NCBI RefSeq assembly: GCF_024171405.1
Contig: NZ_JALJZT010000002.1
Coordinates: 1,116,001 to 1,180,000, forward strand
Source of the DNA: Qipengyuania citrea
GTDB taxonomy: Bacteria > Pseudomonadota > Alphaproteobacteria > Sphingomonadales > Sphingomonadaceae
DNA: 64,000 nt
Reading direction: 5' to 3'
The stretch's first letter is position 1. Each line of letters starts with the position of its first letter. The notes beneath the pieces were generated by a model that ran no database searches, was not told the DNA's origin, and saw only the letters and a list, made by a program, of their open reading frames with translations. Position numbers and translations under genes: made by a program. Positions 9,024 through 17,840 of the stretch are shown here, piece by piece.

Positions 9024-9929
9024 GTGAGCAATACCAAAACTTTGAGCGTTCCGGCGCTCGGCGGTGAGCAGAGCCTCAACCGCTATCTCTCCGAAATCAA
9101 GAAATTCCCCGTGCTGACGCAAGAGCAGGAATACATGCTCGCGAAGCGCTACGAGGAACATGACGATACCGAAGCTGCTGCGCAGCTCGTTACCTCGCAC
9201 CTGCGTTTGGTGTCCAAGATCGCCATGGGTTACCGCGGCTATGGGCTGCCGGTGTCCGACCTCATTTCCGAAGGCAATGTCGGCCTGATGCAGGGCGTCA
9301 AGAAGTTCGAGGCCGATCGCGGTTTCCGCCTCGCGACCTATGCGATGTGGTGGATCAAGGCGAGCATCCAGGAATATATCCTGCGTTCGTGGAGCCTGGT
9401 GAAGATGGGCACCACCGCTGCACAGAAGAAGCTGTTCTTCAACCTGCGCCGGATGAAGAAGAACCTCGACGCTTACGAGGACACCGATCTTCATCCCGAC
9501 GATGTGACCAAGATCGCCACCGATCTCGGCGTGCCCGAGCAGGAGGTGGTCAATATGAACCGCCGCATGCTGATGGGCGGCGATGGTTCGCTCAACGTGC
9601 CGATGCGCAATGGCGAAGAAGGTTCGGGCGAATGGATGGACTGGCTCAAGGACGATGGTCCGTTGCAGGACGAGCTGGTCGCCGACGCGCAGGAATCCGA
9701 AGTGCGCCACGACATGCTGGTCGAGGCGATGGACAGTCTCAACGAGCGCGAGAAGCACATCCTTACCGAACGGCGCCTGACGGAAAACCCGCAGACGCTG
9801 GAGGAACTGAGCCAGGTCTACGACGTCAGCCGCGAACGCATTCGCCAGATCGAAGTGCGCGCGTTCGAAAAGGTGCAGAAGGCGATGAAGACCATCGCCG
9901 GTGACCGGCTGCTGGCCGGCGTGGCGTAA
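9024..9929 (+). CDS. rpoH: RNA polymerase heat-shock sigma factor RpoH (sigma-32)
   Basis: The 301-residue factor has region 2 (SHLRLVSKIAMGYRGYGLP and TYAMWWIKASIQEYILRSW), the diagnostic RpoH box QKKLFFNLRR (134-143), and a region 4 helix-turn-helix with SRERIRQIEVRAFEK. It directs transcription of chaperone and protease genes, probably including clpP in this window. The GTG at 9024 starts the conserved VSNTKTLSVPALGGEQ N-terminus and is preferred over the longer frame from 8970. A strong bidirectional terminator follows at 9951-9987. Confidence 0.95.
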   Translation: MSNTKTLSVPALGGEQSLNRYLSEIKKFPVLTQEQEYMLAKRYEEHDDTEAAAQLVTSHLRLVSKIAMGYRGYGLPVSDLISEGNVGLMQGVKKFEADRGFRLATYAMWWIKASIQEYILRSWSLVKMGTTAAQKKLFFNLRRMKKNLDAYEDTDLHPDDVTKIATDLGVPEQEVVNMNRRMLMGGDGSLNVPMRNGEEGSGEWMDWLKDDGPLQDELVADAQESEVRHDMLVEAMDSLNEREKHILTERRLTENPQTLEELSQVYDVSRERIRQIEVRAFEKVQKAMKTIAGDRLLAGVA

Positions 9930-9950
9930 GGCAGACGCAAACCGACACTG

Positions 9951-9987
9951 AAAAGGCCGCCGATACCCTGGGTGTCGGCGGCCTTTT
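9951..9987. terminator. Bidirectional terminator between rpoH and the M20 hydrolase
   Basis: Positions 9951-9967 pair with 9971-9987 (one G-T wobble) around a three-base loop. The arm begins with AAAA and ends with TTTT, so both strands present a U-tract. It lies between the convergent ends of rpoH and the peptidase gene. Confidence 0.85.
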
Positions 9988-10000
9988 CGTATCACCAGTT

Positions 10001-11335
10001 CTAACCGGCGGGTGCCAAGTCCAGCACCGCGGCGACCATTGCCTCGGTTCCCAGAGTCACGCTCTCGCGCGGGGCGATCTTGAACAGCGGCGAGTGATGC
10101 GACGGGACCGGCGGTCCGCCATTTGCTGCCGCGTCGAACGCAGCCTGAGGGGTACCGCCGACCGCGAAGTAATAGCCGGGGACGCCATACTCCTCGGCCA
10201 CGAAATAGGCGAAATCCTCCGCTCCCATGCCGCGCTGCTGGAACGGGATGAAGACATCCTCGCCAAGATCACGCTGCATCACCGCATTCAGCCGGCGCGC
10301 CAGCGCGGGATCGTTATTGGTGACCGGGGTCCCTTCCGAAACGCGGACCTGCACGGGCATATCGTCGGGCAGGCCATGCGCTGCGCCGATATTGACCGCG
10401 ATCCGTTCGATCGCGGCAAGCAGCTGCGCCCGCGTGCCCTCGTCATTGGCACGCACGGTCAGTTGCAGATCGGCGCGGTCGGAAATGATGTTGTGCTTGG
10501 TGCCCGAATGGAAGGCGCCGACCGTGATCACAGCGGGTGACAAAGGCTCGACCTCGCGGCTGACGACCGACTGCATCGCAGTGACGATCTGCGAGGCGAT
10601 ATAGACCGGGTCGCGGCCCGCGTGGGGGCTGGCCCCGTGCGCGCCCACGCCGGGCACCATGATGTCGACCGAATCCGCGCTCGAATACTGAATGCTTTCC
10701 GAGGCCGAAATCTTGCCCGCGGGCAGGATCGAGGCGACATGGAATGCCAATGCGTAATCGGGCGTGCCGAAGCGGTCGTAAAGCCCGTCCTCCAGCATTG
10801 CCGCCGCGCCGCCGACGCGTTCCTCGGCCGGCTGCACGACGAACATCAGCGTACCCGACCATTGTTCCCTGGTCGCCATCAGCCGCCGCGCGGTGCCGAC
10901 CATCGAGGTGATATGCACATCGTGGCCGCAGGCATGCATGACCGGGTATTCCTGGCCATCCTGCCCGACCTGCGTCGCCGTGGACGCATAGTCGAGGCCG
11001 GTCTTCTCGGGCAGCGGCAGCCCGTCCATATCCGCGCGCAGCAGGATCAGCGGCCCGTCGCCATTGCGTACCATGCCAACCACGCCCGTTCCGCCGACGC
11101 CTTCGGTCACCTCGAGACCCGCGGCGCGCAATTCCGCCGCCATCCGCGCGGCGGTTGCGGTTTCGAGGAAGGACAGTTCGGGATTGGCGTGAAAATGGAG
11201 GAACAGGTCTTCGAGGTGGCTGTCGTAATCCGCCGCCACTGCCTGCTTCACTGCCGCGGGATCTGCCGCTGCGGGCGTCGCCGCCCATGTCAGTGCCACT
11301 GCCGAAGCGGCCAGTCCGAAAATTGCCTTGCGCAT
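10001..11335 (-). CDS. Secreted M20 family metallopeptidase/amidohydrolase
   Basis: The 444-residue protein has a signal peptide with an AAA cleavage motif near residue 24, so it acts in the periplasm or outside. The zinc-site features of M20D amidohydrolases are present: LLRADMDGLP (from 98), HACGHDVH (134-141), PAEER (169-173) and SHHSPLF near the C-terminus. Family members hydrolyse N-acyl amino acids, hippurate or indole-acetyl conjugates; the substrate here is unknown. ATG 11335 follows GGAGGG with good spacing. The gene diverges from mtgA across 111 bp. Confidence 0.9.
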   Translation of the reverse strand: MRKAIFGLAASAVALTWAATPAAADPAAVKQAVAADYDSHLEDLFLHFHANPELSFLETATAARMAAELRAAGLEVTEGVGGTGVVGMVRNGDGPLILLRADMDGLPLPEKTGLDYASTATQVGQDGQEYPVMHACGHDVHITSMVGTARRLMATREQWSGTLMFVVQPAEERVGGAAAMLEDGLYDRFGTPDYALAFHVASILPAGKISASESIQYSSADSVDIMVPGVGAHGASPHAGRDPVYIASQIVTAMQSVVSREVEPLSPAVITVGAFHSGTKHNIISDRADLQLTVRANDEGTRAQLLAAIERIAVNIGAAHGLPDDMPVQVRVSEGTPVTNNDPALARRLNAVMQRDLGEDVFIPFQQRGMGAEDFAYFVAEEYGVPGYYFAVGGTPQAAFDAAANGGPPVPSHHSPLFKIAPRESVTLGTEAMVAAVLDLAPAG

Positions 11336-11446
11336 GAAAATGTTCCCTCCAGGCCCCCGTGGCCGCGCGGCGAAGTAAGCATGCGTGGCGGCGCGCGGCA
11401 AGCAGGCAGATTGCGTTGCCCTGTCCCCGCGGCTAGATGCGCTGGC

Positions 11447-12115
11447 ATGCGCTGGCTGGTCCGTTTCCTGTTCAAGACATTGATCGGCTTCGTGGGCCTC
11501 AGCCTCGCGCTCGTCCTGCTGTTCAAATTCGTGCCCGTGCCGGTAACCGCCACCATGCTGCTCGACGGCAATGGCATCACCAAGGACTGGACCGCGCTGT
11601 CCAATATCGACCGCAATATGGTGCGCGCGACCATCGCGGCGGAGGACGGGAAGTTCTGCACCCATGACGGGTTCGACCGCGAAGCGATCGAGAACGCCAT
11701 CGCCAGCAATGCGCGCGGCGGACGGATCCGCGGCGGCTCGACGATCAGCCAGCAGACCGCCAAGAACGTCTTCCTGTGGCAGGGCGGCGGCTATGTCCGC
11801 AAAGGCTTCGAAGCGTGGTTCACCGTGCTGATCGAACAGATCTGGGGCAAGCGGCGGATCATGGAAGTCTATCTCAACGTCGCCGAAACCGGCATCGGCA
11901 CCTACGGCGCGGAGGCTGGCGCGCGCCGCTATTTCGGCAAGTCCGCCGCCTCGCTCACCCCGCTCGAAGCCGCGCGGATGGCCGCCGCATTGCCGCTCCC
12001 CAAGGAACGCTCGGTCGTCAATCCCCGCGGCTGGCTGGCGCGCCATGGCAATACGATATCCGCACGGATCGGGTCGGTATCCCGTGACGGCCTCGATTCC
12101 TGCGTCTATCGGTAG
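11447..12115 (+). CDS. mtgA: Monofunctional peptidoglycan glycosyltransferase
   Basis: The 222-residue protein has an N-terminal membrane anchor (about residues 6-28) and a GT51 domain. It carries the catalytic glutamate in AAEDGKFCTHDGFD (Glu66) and the RGGSTISQQTAKN motif (95-107). No transpeptidase domain follows, which defines MtgA rather than a class A penicillin-binding protein. It polymerises lipid II into glycan strands on the outer face of the inner membrane. The CDF transporter gene starts six bases after its stop. Confidence 0.95.
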   Translation: MRWLVRFLFKTLIGFVGLSLALVLLFKFVPVPVTATMLLDGNGITKDWTALSNIDRNMVRATIAAEDGKFCTHDGFDREAIENAIASNARGGRIRGGSTISQQTAKNVFLWQGGGYVRKGFEAWFTVLIEQIWGKRRIMEVYLNVAETGIGTYGAEAGARRYFGKSAASLTPLEAARMAAALPLPKERSVVNPRGWLARHGNTISARIGSVSRDGLDSCVYR

Positions 12116-12120
12116 GGTCG

Positions 12121-13032
12121 ATGGGAGCGGGTCACAGCCATTCGCATGATCACGGGCATGGGCACAGCCATGCCCCCGCCGATTTCGGCAATGCCTTCCT
12201 GATCGGTATCGTGCTCAACACCGCATTCGTGGCGATCGAGGCGGTGTATGGCTGGATTTCCGGTTCGATGGCGCTGATCGCGGATGCCGGGCATAATCTC
12301 TCCGATGTCCTCGCCCTGCTGCTCGCATGGGGCGCCAGCGTCGCTGCCAGACGCCCCGCGTCGGAGCGGTTCACTTATGGGTACAAGAGCTCGACCATCC
12401 TCGCCGCGCTGGCCAATGCCGGGCTGCTGCTGGTGGCTATCGGTGCGATCCTGTTCGAGACGCTCAACCGGATTGCCGAACCCGCCCCGGTCGCGGGCGA
12501 AACCATGGTGGTGGTCGCCGGGATCGGCATCGTCATCAATGCCGGCACCGCTGCGCTGTTCATGCGCGGACAGCACGATATCAACATCCGCGGCGCGTTC
12601 CTGCATATGGCAGCCGATGCGCTGGTCAGCCTCGGCGTGGTCATCGCGGGGCTGGCAATCATCATGACAGGGGAGCGCTGGATCGACCCGGCGGTAAGCC
12701 TGGCCATCGTGGCAGTGATCGCCTGGGGGACCTGGGGCCTGCTGAAGGACAGCGTCGCCATGAGCATGCTCGGCGTGCCCAAAGGCATTTCGGAGAACGA
12801 GGTGCGCGCCTATCTGTCCGGCCTGCCCGGGGTCGCAGCGGTGCACGATTTGCATATCTGGCCGATGAGCACGACCGAGACCGCGCTGACCGCGCATCTG
12901 GTGATGCCGGGCGGCCATCCGGGCGATCCGTTCCTGCTCGAACTGGCGCATGAACTGGAGCATCACCACCGCATCGGCCATCCGACGATCCAGATCGAAA
13001 CGACCCGCGCCAATTGCGGGGCGGGCTGCTGA
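12121..13032 (+). CDS. Cation diffusion facilitator (CzcD/ZnT-like) metal exporter
   Basis: The 303-residue protein starts with a His-rich metal-binding stretch (residues 5-17). Six transmembrane helices follow, carrying the paired metal-site motifs HNLSD (58-62, with Asp55 before it) and HMAADAL (His162, Asp166). A C-terminal cytoplasmic dimerisation domain includes DLHIWPM. Such transporters exchange Zn2+, Co2+ or Cd2+ for protons. The stop codon overlaps the start of the ECF sigma gene by one base, so the genes are probably co-translated. Confidence 0.93.
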   Translation: MGAGHSHSHDHGHGHSHAPADFGNAFLIGIVLNTAFVAIEAVYGWISGSMALIADAGHNLSDVLALLLAWGASVAARRPASERFTYGYKSSTILAALANAGLLLVAIGAILFETLNRIAEPAPVAGETMVVVAGIGIVINAGTAALFMRGQHDINIRGAFLHMAADALVSLGVVIAGLAIIMTGERWIDPAVSLAIVAVIAWGTWGLLKDSVAMSMLGVPKGISENEVRAYLSGLPGVAAVHDLHIWPMSTTETALTAHLVMPGGHPGDPFLLELAHELEHHHRIGHPTIQIETTRANCGAGC

Positions 13033-13601
13033 TGCAACCCGTCAGCCAGGAAGCCCGCGATCGGCTCAAGGCTGCCATGAGCCGGCTCGCCAGCGGCGAC
13101 CGCGCGGCGCTGGAGGACATCTACCGCGCGACCTCGGCGAAACTATTGGGCATCTGCTACCGTATCTTGGGGGACGAAAAGGAAGCCGAGGACGCATTGC
13201 AGGACGTCTATCTCACCCTCTGGCGGCGCGCGGATCGCTACGATCCGGACCGCGCCAGCCCGATCGCCTGGCTGGCGACGTTCGCGCGCAACCGCGCGAT
13301 CGATCGCCTGCGTACGGGCAAGGTGCGCCGGGGTTCGGTATCCGAGGACGAGGCGGCACCGCTGGCCGACGAGACACCGCTTGCCGAAACCATGCTGATC
13401 GACGCCGAACGCGAAGCCCGCGTGCATGGCTGCCTCGACACGCTGGACGACACCCCGCGCGATGCCATCCGGACCGCATTCTTCGAAGGCCGTACCTATG
13501 CCGAGCTGGCCGACCGCATGGACGTGCCGCTGGGAACGATGAAAAGCTGGATCCGCCGCGGCCTCGCCAAGCTCAAGGCCTGTATGGAGGCGGGTGAATG
13601 A
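13032..13601 (+). CDS. ECF-type RNA polymerase sigma factor
   Basis: The 189-residue protein has sigma region 2 (ICYRILGDEKEAEDALQDVY, then TFARNRAIDRLR) and region 4 (GRTYAELADRMDVPLGTMKS) without regions 1 or 3, the ECF architecture. ATG 13032 shares a base with the upstream TGA. The following gene overlaps its end by four bases and encodes a matching anti-sigma factor. This pairing resembles SigK/RskA-type systems. Its promoters in this genome are not identifiable from one window. Confidence 0.93.
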   Translation: MQPVSQEARDRLKAAMSRLASGDRAALEDIYRATSAKLLGICYRILGDEKEAEDALQDVYLTLWRRADRYDPDRASPIAWLATFARNRAIDRLRTGKVRRGSVSEDEAAPLADETPLAETMLIDAEREARVHGCLDTLDDTPRDAIRTAFFEGRTYAELADRMDVPLGTMKSWIRRGLAKLKACMEAGE

Positions 13602-14317
13602 CCGCCGACCAGACCCTCGCCGCCGAATATGCGCTCGGCCTGCTCGAAGGCGAAGATCTGCTGGCGGCGCGTGCACGCGTTGGCAGTGACGCCAAGTTCG
13701 CTGCCGAGGTCGATCAATGGCAGGAACGCCTCGCTCCGCTGGCCGACCATATCCCCCCGCGCCTGCCGCGCGCGGAGGTGTGGGAACGGATCGAAGCCGA
13801 GCTGTTCCGCGATACCGGCAGCGCCGAAGTGGTTTCGCTGCGCCGCAGCCTGCGCCGCTGGCAATGGGCGGGCGGGCTGAGCGCAGCCGCCGCCGTGGTG
13901 CTCGCCTTCCTTGCGCTGCCGCAATTGACCGGCCCCGGCGATACGCTGCCCGATATTGCGCAGGGCCCGGCTACCGCTGGTCCGCCGCTGGCCGCCAACA
14001 TGCCCATCGCGGGAACGCCGCTGCGGCTCGACTTTACCTATCTCCCCGCCGAAGACAGCCTGCTGGTCGGGGCGATCGGGCTGACGGCGGACGGGGTCCA
14101 CGATCACGAAATCTGGTTCGTCCCGCCCGAGGGCGAGCTGGTATCGCTGGGTATCGTGACGCCTGGCAAGGTGGTCGCGCACGATGTACCCGATGCGGTT
14201 GCGCAGGCCTTGCACGATGGTTCGCAGCTGGTGCTGACCCGCGAACCGCTCGGCGGCAAGCCCGCCGATGCCGGGGCGGGTCCGGTGGTCGCGGAGGCCC
14301 GTTTCACCGCTATCTGA
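13598..14317 (+). CDS. Anti-sigma factor, RskA family
   Basis: The 239-residue protein has a short cytoplasmic N-terminal domain starting AAEYALGLLEGEDLLAAR, typical of anti-sigma domains of the RskA/zinc-free type. A transmembrane helix lies at about residues 90-108. The periplasmic C-terminal domain resembles RskA (HEIWFVPPEGELVSLGIV). It presumably holds the adjacent sigma factor at the membrane until a periplasmic signal triggers proteolysis. The start overlaps the sigma stop by four bases (ATGA). Confidence 0.92.
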   Translation: MTADQTLAAEYALGLLEGEDLLAARARVGSDAKFAAEVDQWQERLAPLADHIPPRLPRAEVWERIEAELFRDTGSAEVVSLRRSLRRWQWAGGLSAAAAVVLAFLALPQLTGPGDTLPDIAQGPATAGPPLAANMPIAGTPLRLDFTYLPAEDSLLVGAIGLTADGVHDHEIWFVPPEGELVSLGIVTPGKVVAHDVPDAVAQALHDGSQLVLTREPLGGKPADAGAGPVVAEARFTAI

Positions 14318-14412
14318 AAATAAATCGAGCGGCTGCGTGCATCCGGCGCGTAGCTCCTTGCGTAACTCGGTGCACAGGCTGGACGGGGCCTGGCGCATAA
14401 GGAGAGTTACAC

Positions 14413-14982
14413 ATGCCGATTTCCAGCACGCTCAAGGCCGCGGCCTTCGCATCGATCGCCGCCATGGGCAGTTTCGCCCTCATGACCGGGACCCCGGCGT
14501 TTGCCGACCACCACGCCAAGGCAGCCGAAGCCAACCAGCCGAACATTGTCGAAACCGCAATGGGCACGGGCGTTCACGCCACGCTGGTCGCGGCGGTCAA
14601 GGCCGCCGATCTCGTCGAGACGCTGTCTGCCCCCGGCCCCTATACGGTCTTCGCCCCAACCGACGATGCCTTTGCCGCTTTGCCCGCAGGCACCGTCGAC
14701 ACGCTGCTCAAGCCCGAGAACAAGGACCAGCTGACCTCCATCCTGACCTATCACGTGGTCGCGGAACGGGTTCCCGCCGCGGCGCTGACGCAGGCGATCC
14801 GCGGCGCGGGCGGAAGCTATGAATTCACGACCGTCGCCGGCGAGACGCTGAGCGCGCGCTTCGACGGGCACACCATCGTGGTCACCGACGGCGCGGGCCG
14901 CGAAACCAAGGTCGTGCAGGCCGATGTCGATACCGCCAATGGCGTGATCCACGTGACCGACGGCGTGTTCCTGCCCGGCTAA
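14413..14982 (+). CDS. Secreted fasciclin (FAS1) domain protein
   Basis: The 189-residue protein has a signal peptide (AFA cleavage motif near 29-31) and one FAS1 domain with the landmark stretches GPYTVFAPTDDAFAAL and LTYHVVAERV. FAS1 domains mediate adhesion or ligand binding outside the cytoplasm. GGAG precedes ATG 14413. It lies 95 bp after the anti-sigma gene and may be a target of the adjacent sigma factor, as fasciclin proteins MPT70/MPT83 are for mycobacterial SigK/RskA (analogy, not shown here). A strong terminator follows. Confidence 0.92.
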   Translation: MPISSTLKAAAFASIAAMGSFALMTGTPAFADHHAKAAEANQPNIVETAMGTGVHATLVAAVKAADLVETLSAPGPYTVFAPTDDAFAALPAGTVDTLLKPENKDQLTSILTYHVVAERVPAAALTQAIRGAGGSYEFTTVAGETLSARFDGHTIVVTDGAGRETKVVQADVDTANGVIHVTDGVFLPG

Positions 14983-15038
14983 GCCATCCCCACGGGTGCC
15001 GATCGGGTCACTTCCATCTCCGCCCGGCACTCCACTGT

Positions 15039-15077
15039 CCCCGTCCGGCGCTCAGCAGAGGCCGGGCGGGGTTTTTT
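15039..15077 (+). terminator. Rho-independent terminator after the fasciclin gene
   Basis: CCCCGTCCGG (15039-15048) pairs with CCGGGCGGGG (15062-15071, one G-T wobble) and is followed by six T. The same two ten-base arms recur in the terminator at 33229-33259. Confidence 0.88.
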
Positions 15078-15097
15078 GTGGCAAGGACGAAGCCTGC

Positions 15098-15423
15098 TCA
15101 GCCGATAAAGCGCGTCATCTTGCGCTCGAGCAGGTCGATTAGGTGGGGGTCCATGTACCGATAGCGATCGGGTATCCCGAGGCAGACGATCGGTGTCGAA
15201 CCCAGCGACGATCTGAACTGCCGCCGGACGGCGGTCCGGTGTCTCTGTTCCATCACGAAAATGCGGTCCGCCCAGCGCACCAGCTCGTCATCGAGCGGCG
15301 TGTCGGCTTCGGATGCAATTCCGGCAGAAAGGACATCCACGTCCTTCCTGCCGGAAAAAATATGCTCTGCTGTCGGACTTCGCCAGCGGTTCTTCCCGCA
15401 GACGAACAGGAAGCGCTGCCTGG

Positions 15424-15427
<4 letters not shown>
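15098..15427 (-). CDS. Low-molecular-weight protein tyrosine phosphatase-like protein, CTG start inferred
   Basis: Reading back from the obvious C-terminal part, the frame continues upstream and contains an intact phosphatase P-loop C-G-K-N-R-W-R-S followed by PTAE (Cys10, Arg16, Ser17: CX5RS). An aspartate lies in YMDPHL near the C-terminus, as in LMW-PTPases. No ATG, GTG or TTG precedes the P-loop in this frame near the gene. The first plausible start is CTG at 15427-15425, which shares two bases with the clpX stop (CTGA) and has GAGGAAGAGG upstream. A GTG at 15340 would delete the catalytic loop. Length from CTG is 109 residues, close to related small proteins. The start codon is an inference. 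Confidence 0.8.
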
Positions 15428-16689
<1,262 letters not shown>

Positions 16690-16877
16690 ATCCTAACGTC
16701 TTTCCCGCGTCCCCATCAGAAGGCTCCAGACTGTAGGGGCCATGGGGTATGGGTCAATATCCCAGGTATCACACACCCCTTGCCACAGTCTGAAGCGGCA
16801 GGGTTGCCCAATTCCTACGACATTCTTGCAACAGTCCCGCGCGGGCACACTACCCGCGCCGGAACCTGAGTGCCGTC

Positions 16878-17573
16878 CTATTCGGGCGCGCCGCCCGAAC
16901 CTTCGGCATCGCCGTTTTCGGATTCGGGACGGGTTTCGAATACCTTGTCGACGATACCGAACTTCATCGCCTCATCGGCTTCGAGGAAGGTATCGCGGTC
17001 CATCGCCTTCTCGATATCGTCGAGGCTCTGGCCAGTGTATTTCACATAGAGGTCGTTCATGCGCTTCTTGATGCGCAGGATCTCGCGGGCCTGGATCTCG
17101 ATATCCGAGGCCATCCCGCGCGCGCCGCCCGAAGGCTGGTGCACCATGATCCGCGCATTGGGCAGCGCGATCCGCATCCCCGGCTCGCCCGCGGCAAGCA
17201 GGAACGAACCCATGCTCGCGGCCTGACCCATACACACCGTCGACACGCGCGGCTTGATGTATTGCATCGTGTCATGGATCGCCATGCCGGCGGTCACCAC
17301 GCCGCCCGGCGAATTGATGTACATGCTGATCGGCTTCGAAGGGTTCTCGCTTTCGAGGAACAGCAGCTGCGCGGTGATGAGCGAAGCCATGCCGTCTTCG
17401 ACCTGCCCCGTCACGAACACGATGCGTTCGCGCAGCAGGCGGCTGAAGATGTCGAAGCTGCGTTCGCCGCGGCTGGTCTGCTCGACCACCACGGGCACGA
17501 GCGCACCGGTTACGGGATCGGTGGTGAACTGGCCCTGCGCGCCGTGGGCGTTGCTGCCGAACAGGTCGATCAT
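16878..17573 (-). CDS. clpP: ATP-dependent Clp protease proteolytic subunit ClpP
   Basis: The 231-residue serine peptidase has the catalytic serine in [10 protein letters not shown] (Ser120), the histidine in VHQPSGG (His145) and the aspartate in DRDTF (about 193). The INSPGG oxyanion loop is also present. It assembles into tetradecamers that work with ClpX or ClpA. AAAGGA precedes ATG 17573. A candidate RpoH promoter lies upstream at 17607-17635. Confidence 0.97.
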   Translation of the reverse strand: MIDLFGSNAHGAQGQFTTDPVTGALVPVVVEQTSRGERSFDIFSRLLRERIVFVTGQVEDGMASLITAQLLFLESENPSKPISMYINSPGGVVTAGMAIHDTMQYIKPRVSTVCMGQAASMGSFLLAAGEPGMRIALPNARIMVHQPSGGARGMASDIEIQAREILRIKKRMNDLYVKYTGQSLDDIEKAMDRDTFLEADEAMKFGIVDKVFETRPESENGDAEGSGGAPE

Positions 17574-17606
17574 GAATAGTCCTTTTGTCGGGTCAATTGG
17601 CCGCCT

Positions 17607-17635
17607 ATGTCGCCATGCATCCCGGGATGTTCAAG
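17607..17635 (-). promoter_or_regulatory. Candidate heat-shock (RpoH) promoter of clpP
   Basis: On the minus strand CTTGAA (complement of 17630-17635) is followed after 17 bases by CGACAT (complement of 17607-17612). This roughly fits alphaproteobacterial sigma-32 promoters: the -35 matches well, the -10 only partly. A start near 17600 would give a leader of about 27 nt before clpP. Confidence 0.4.
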
Positions 17636-17840
17636 GGCCTTAACCCTCGAAAGCCGCGGATATGTCGGATGCGGCCAAGATCGGGGCACTTTCTCGGCCT
17701 ATATGGAGAGGCATACACTACAGGTTGCTGTCCGGAATCCGTTTGTCGGACGTGGAACGACATCGGTCGAGGCGCCATTGGCCCGCTCGCCTACACTCGT
17801 AGACGAACGCTCGACGAGATGGCGGGGAGGCTAATAAACC

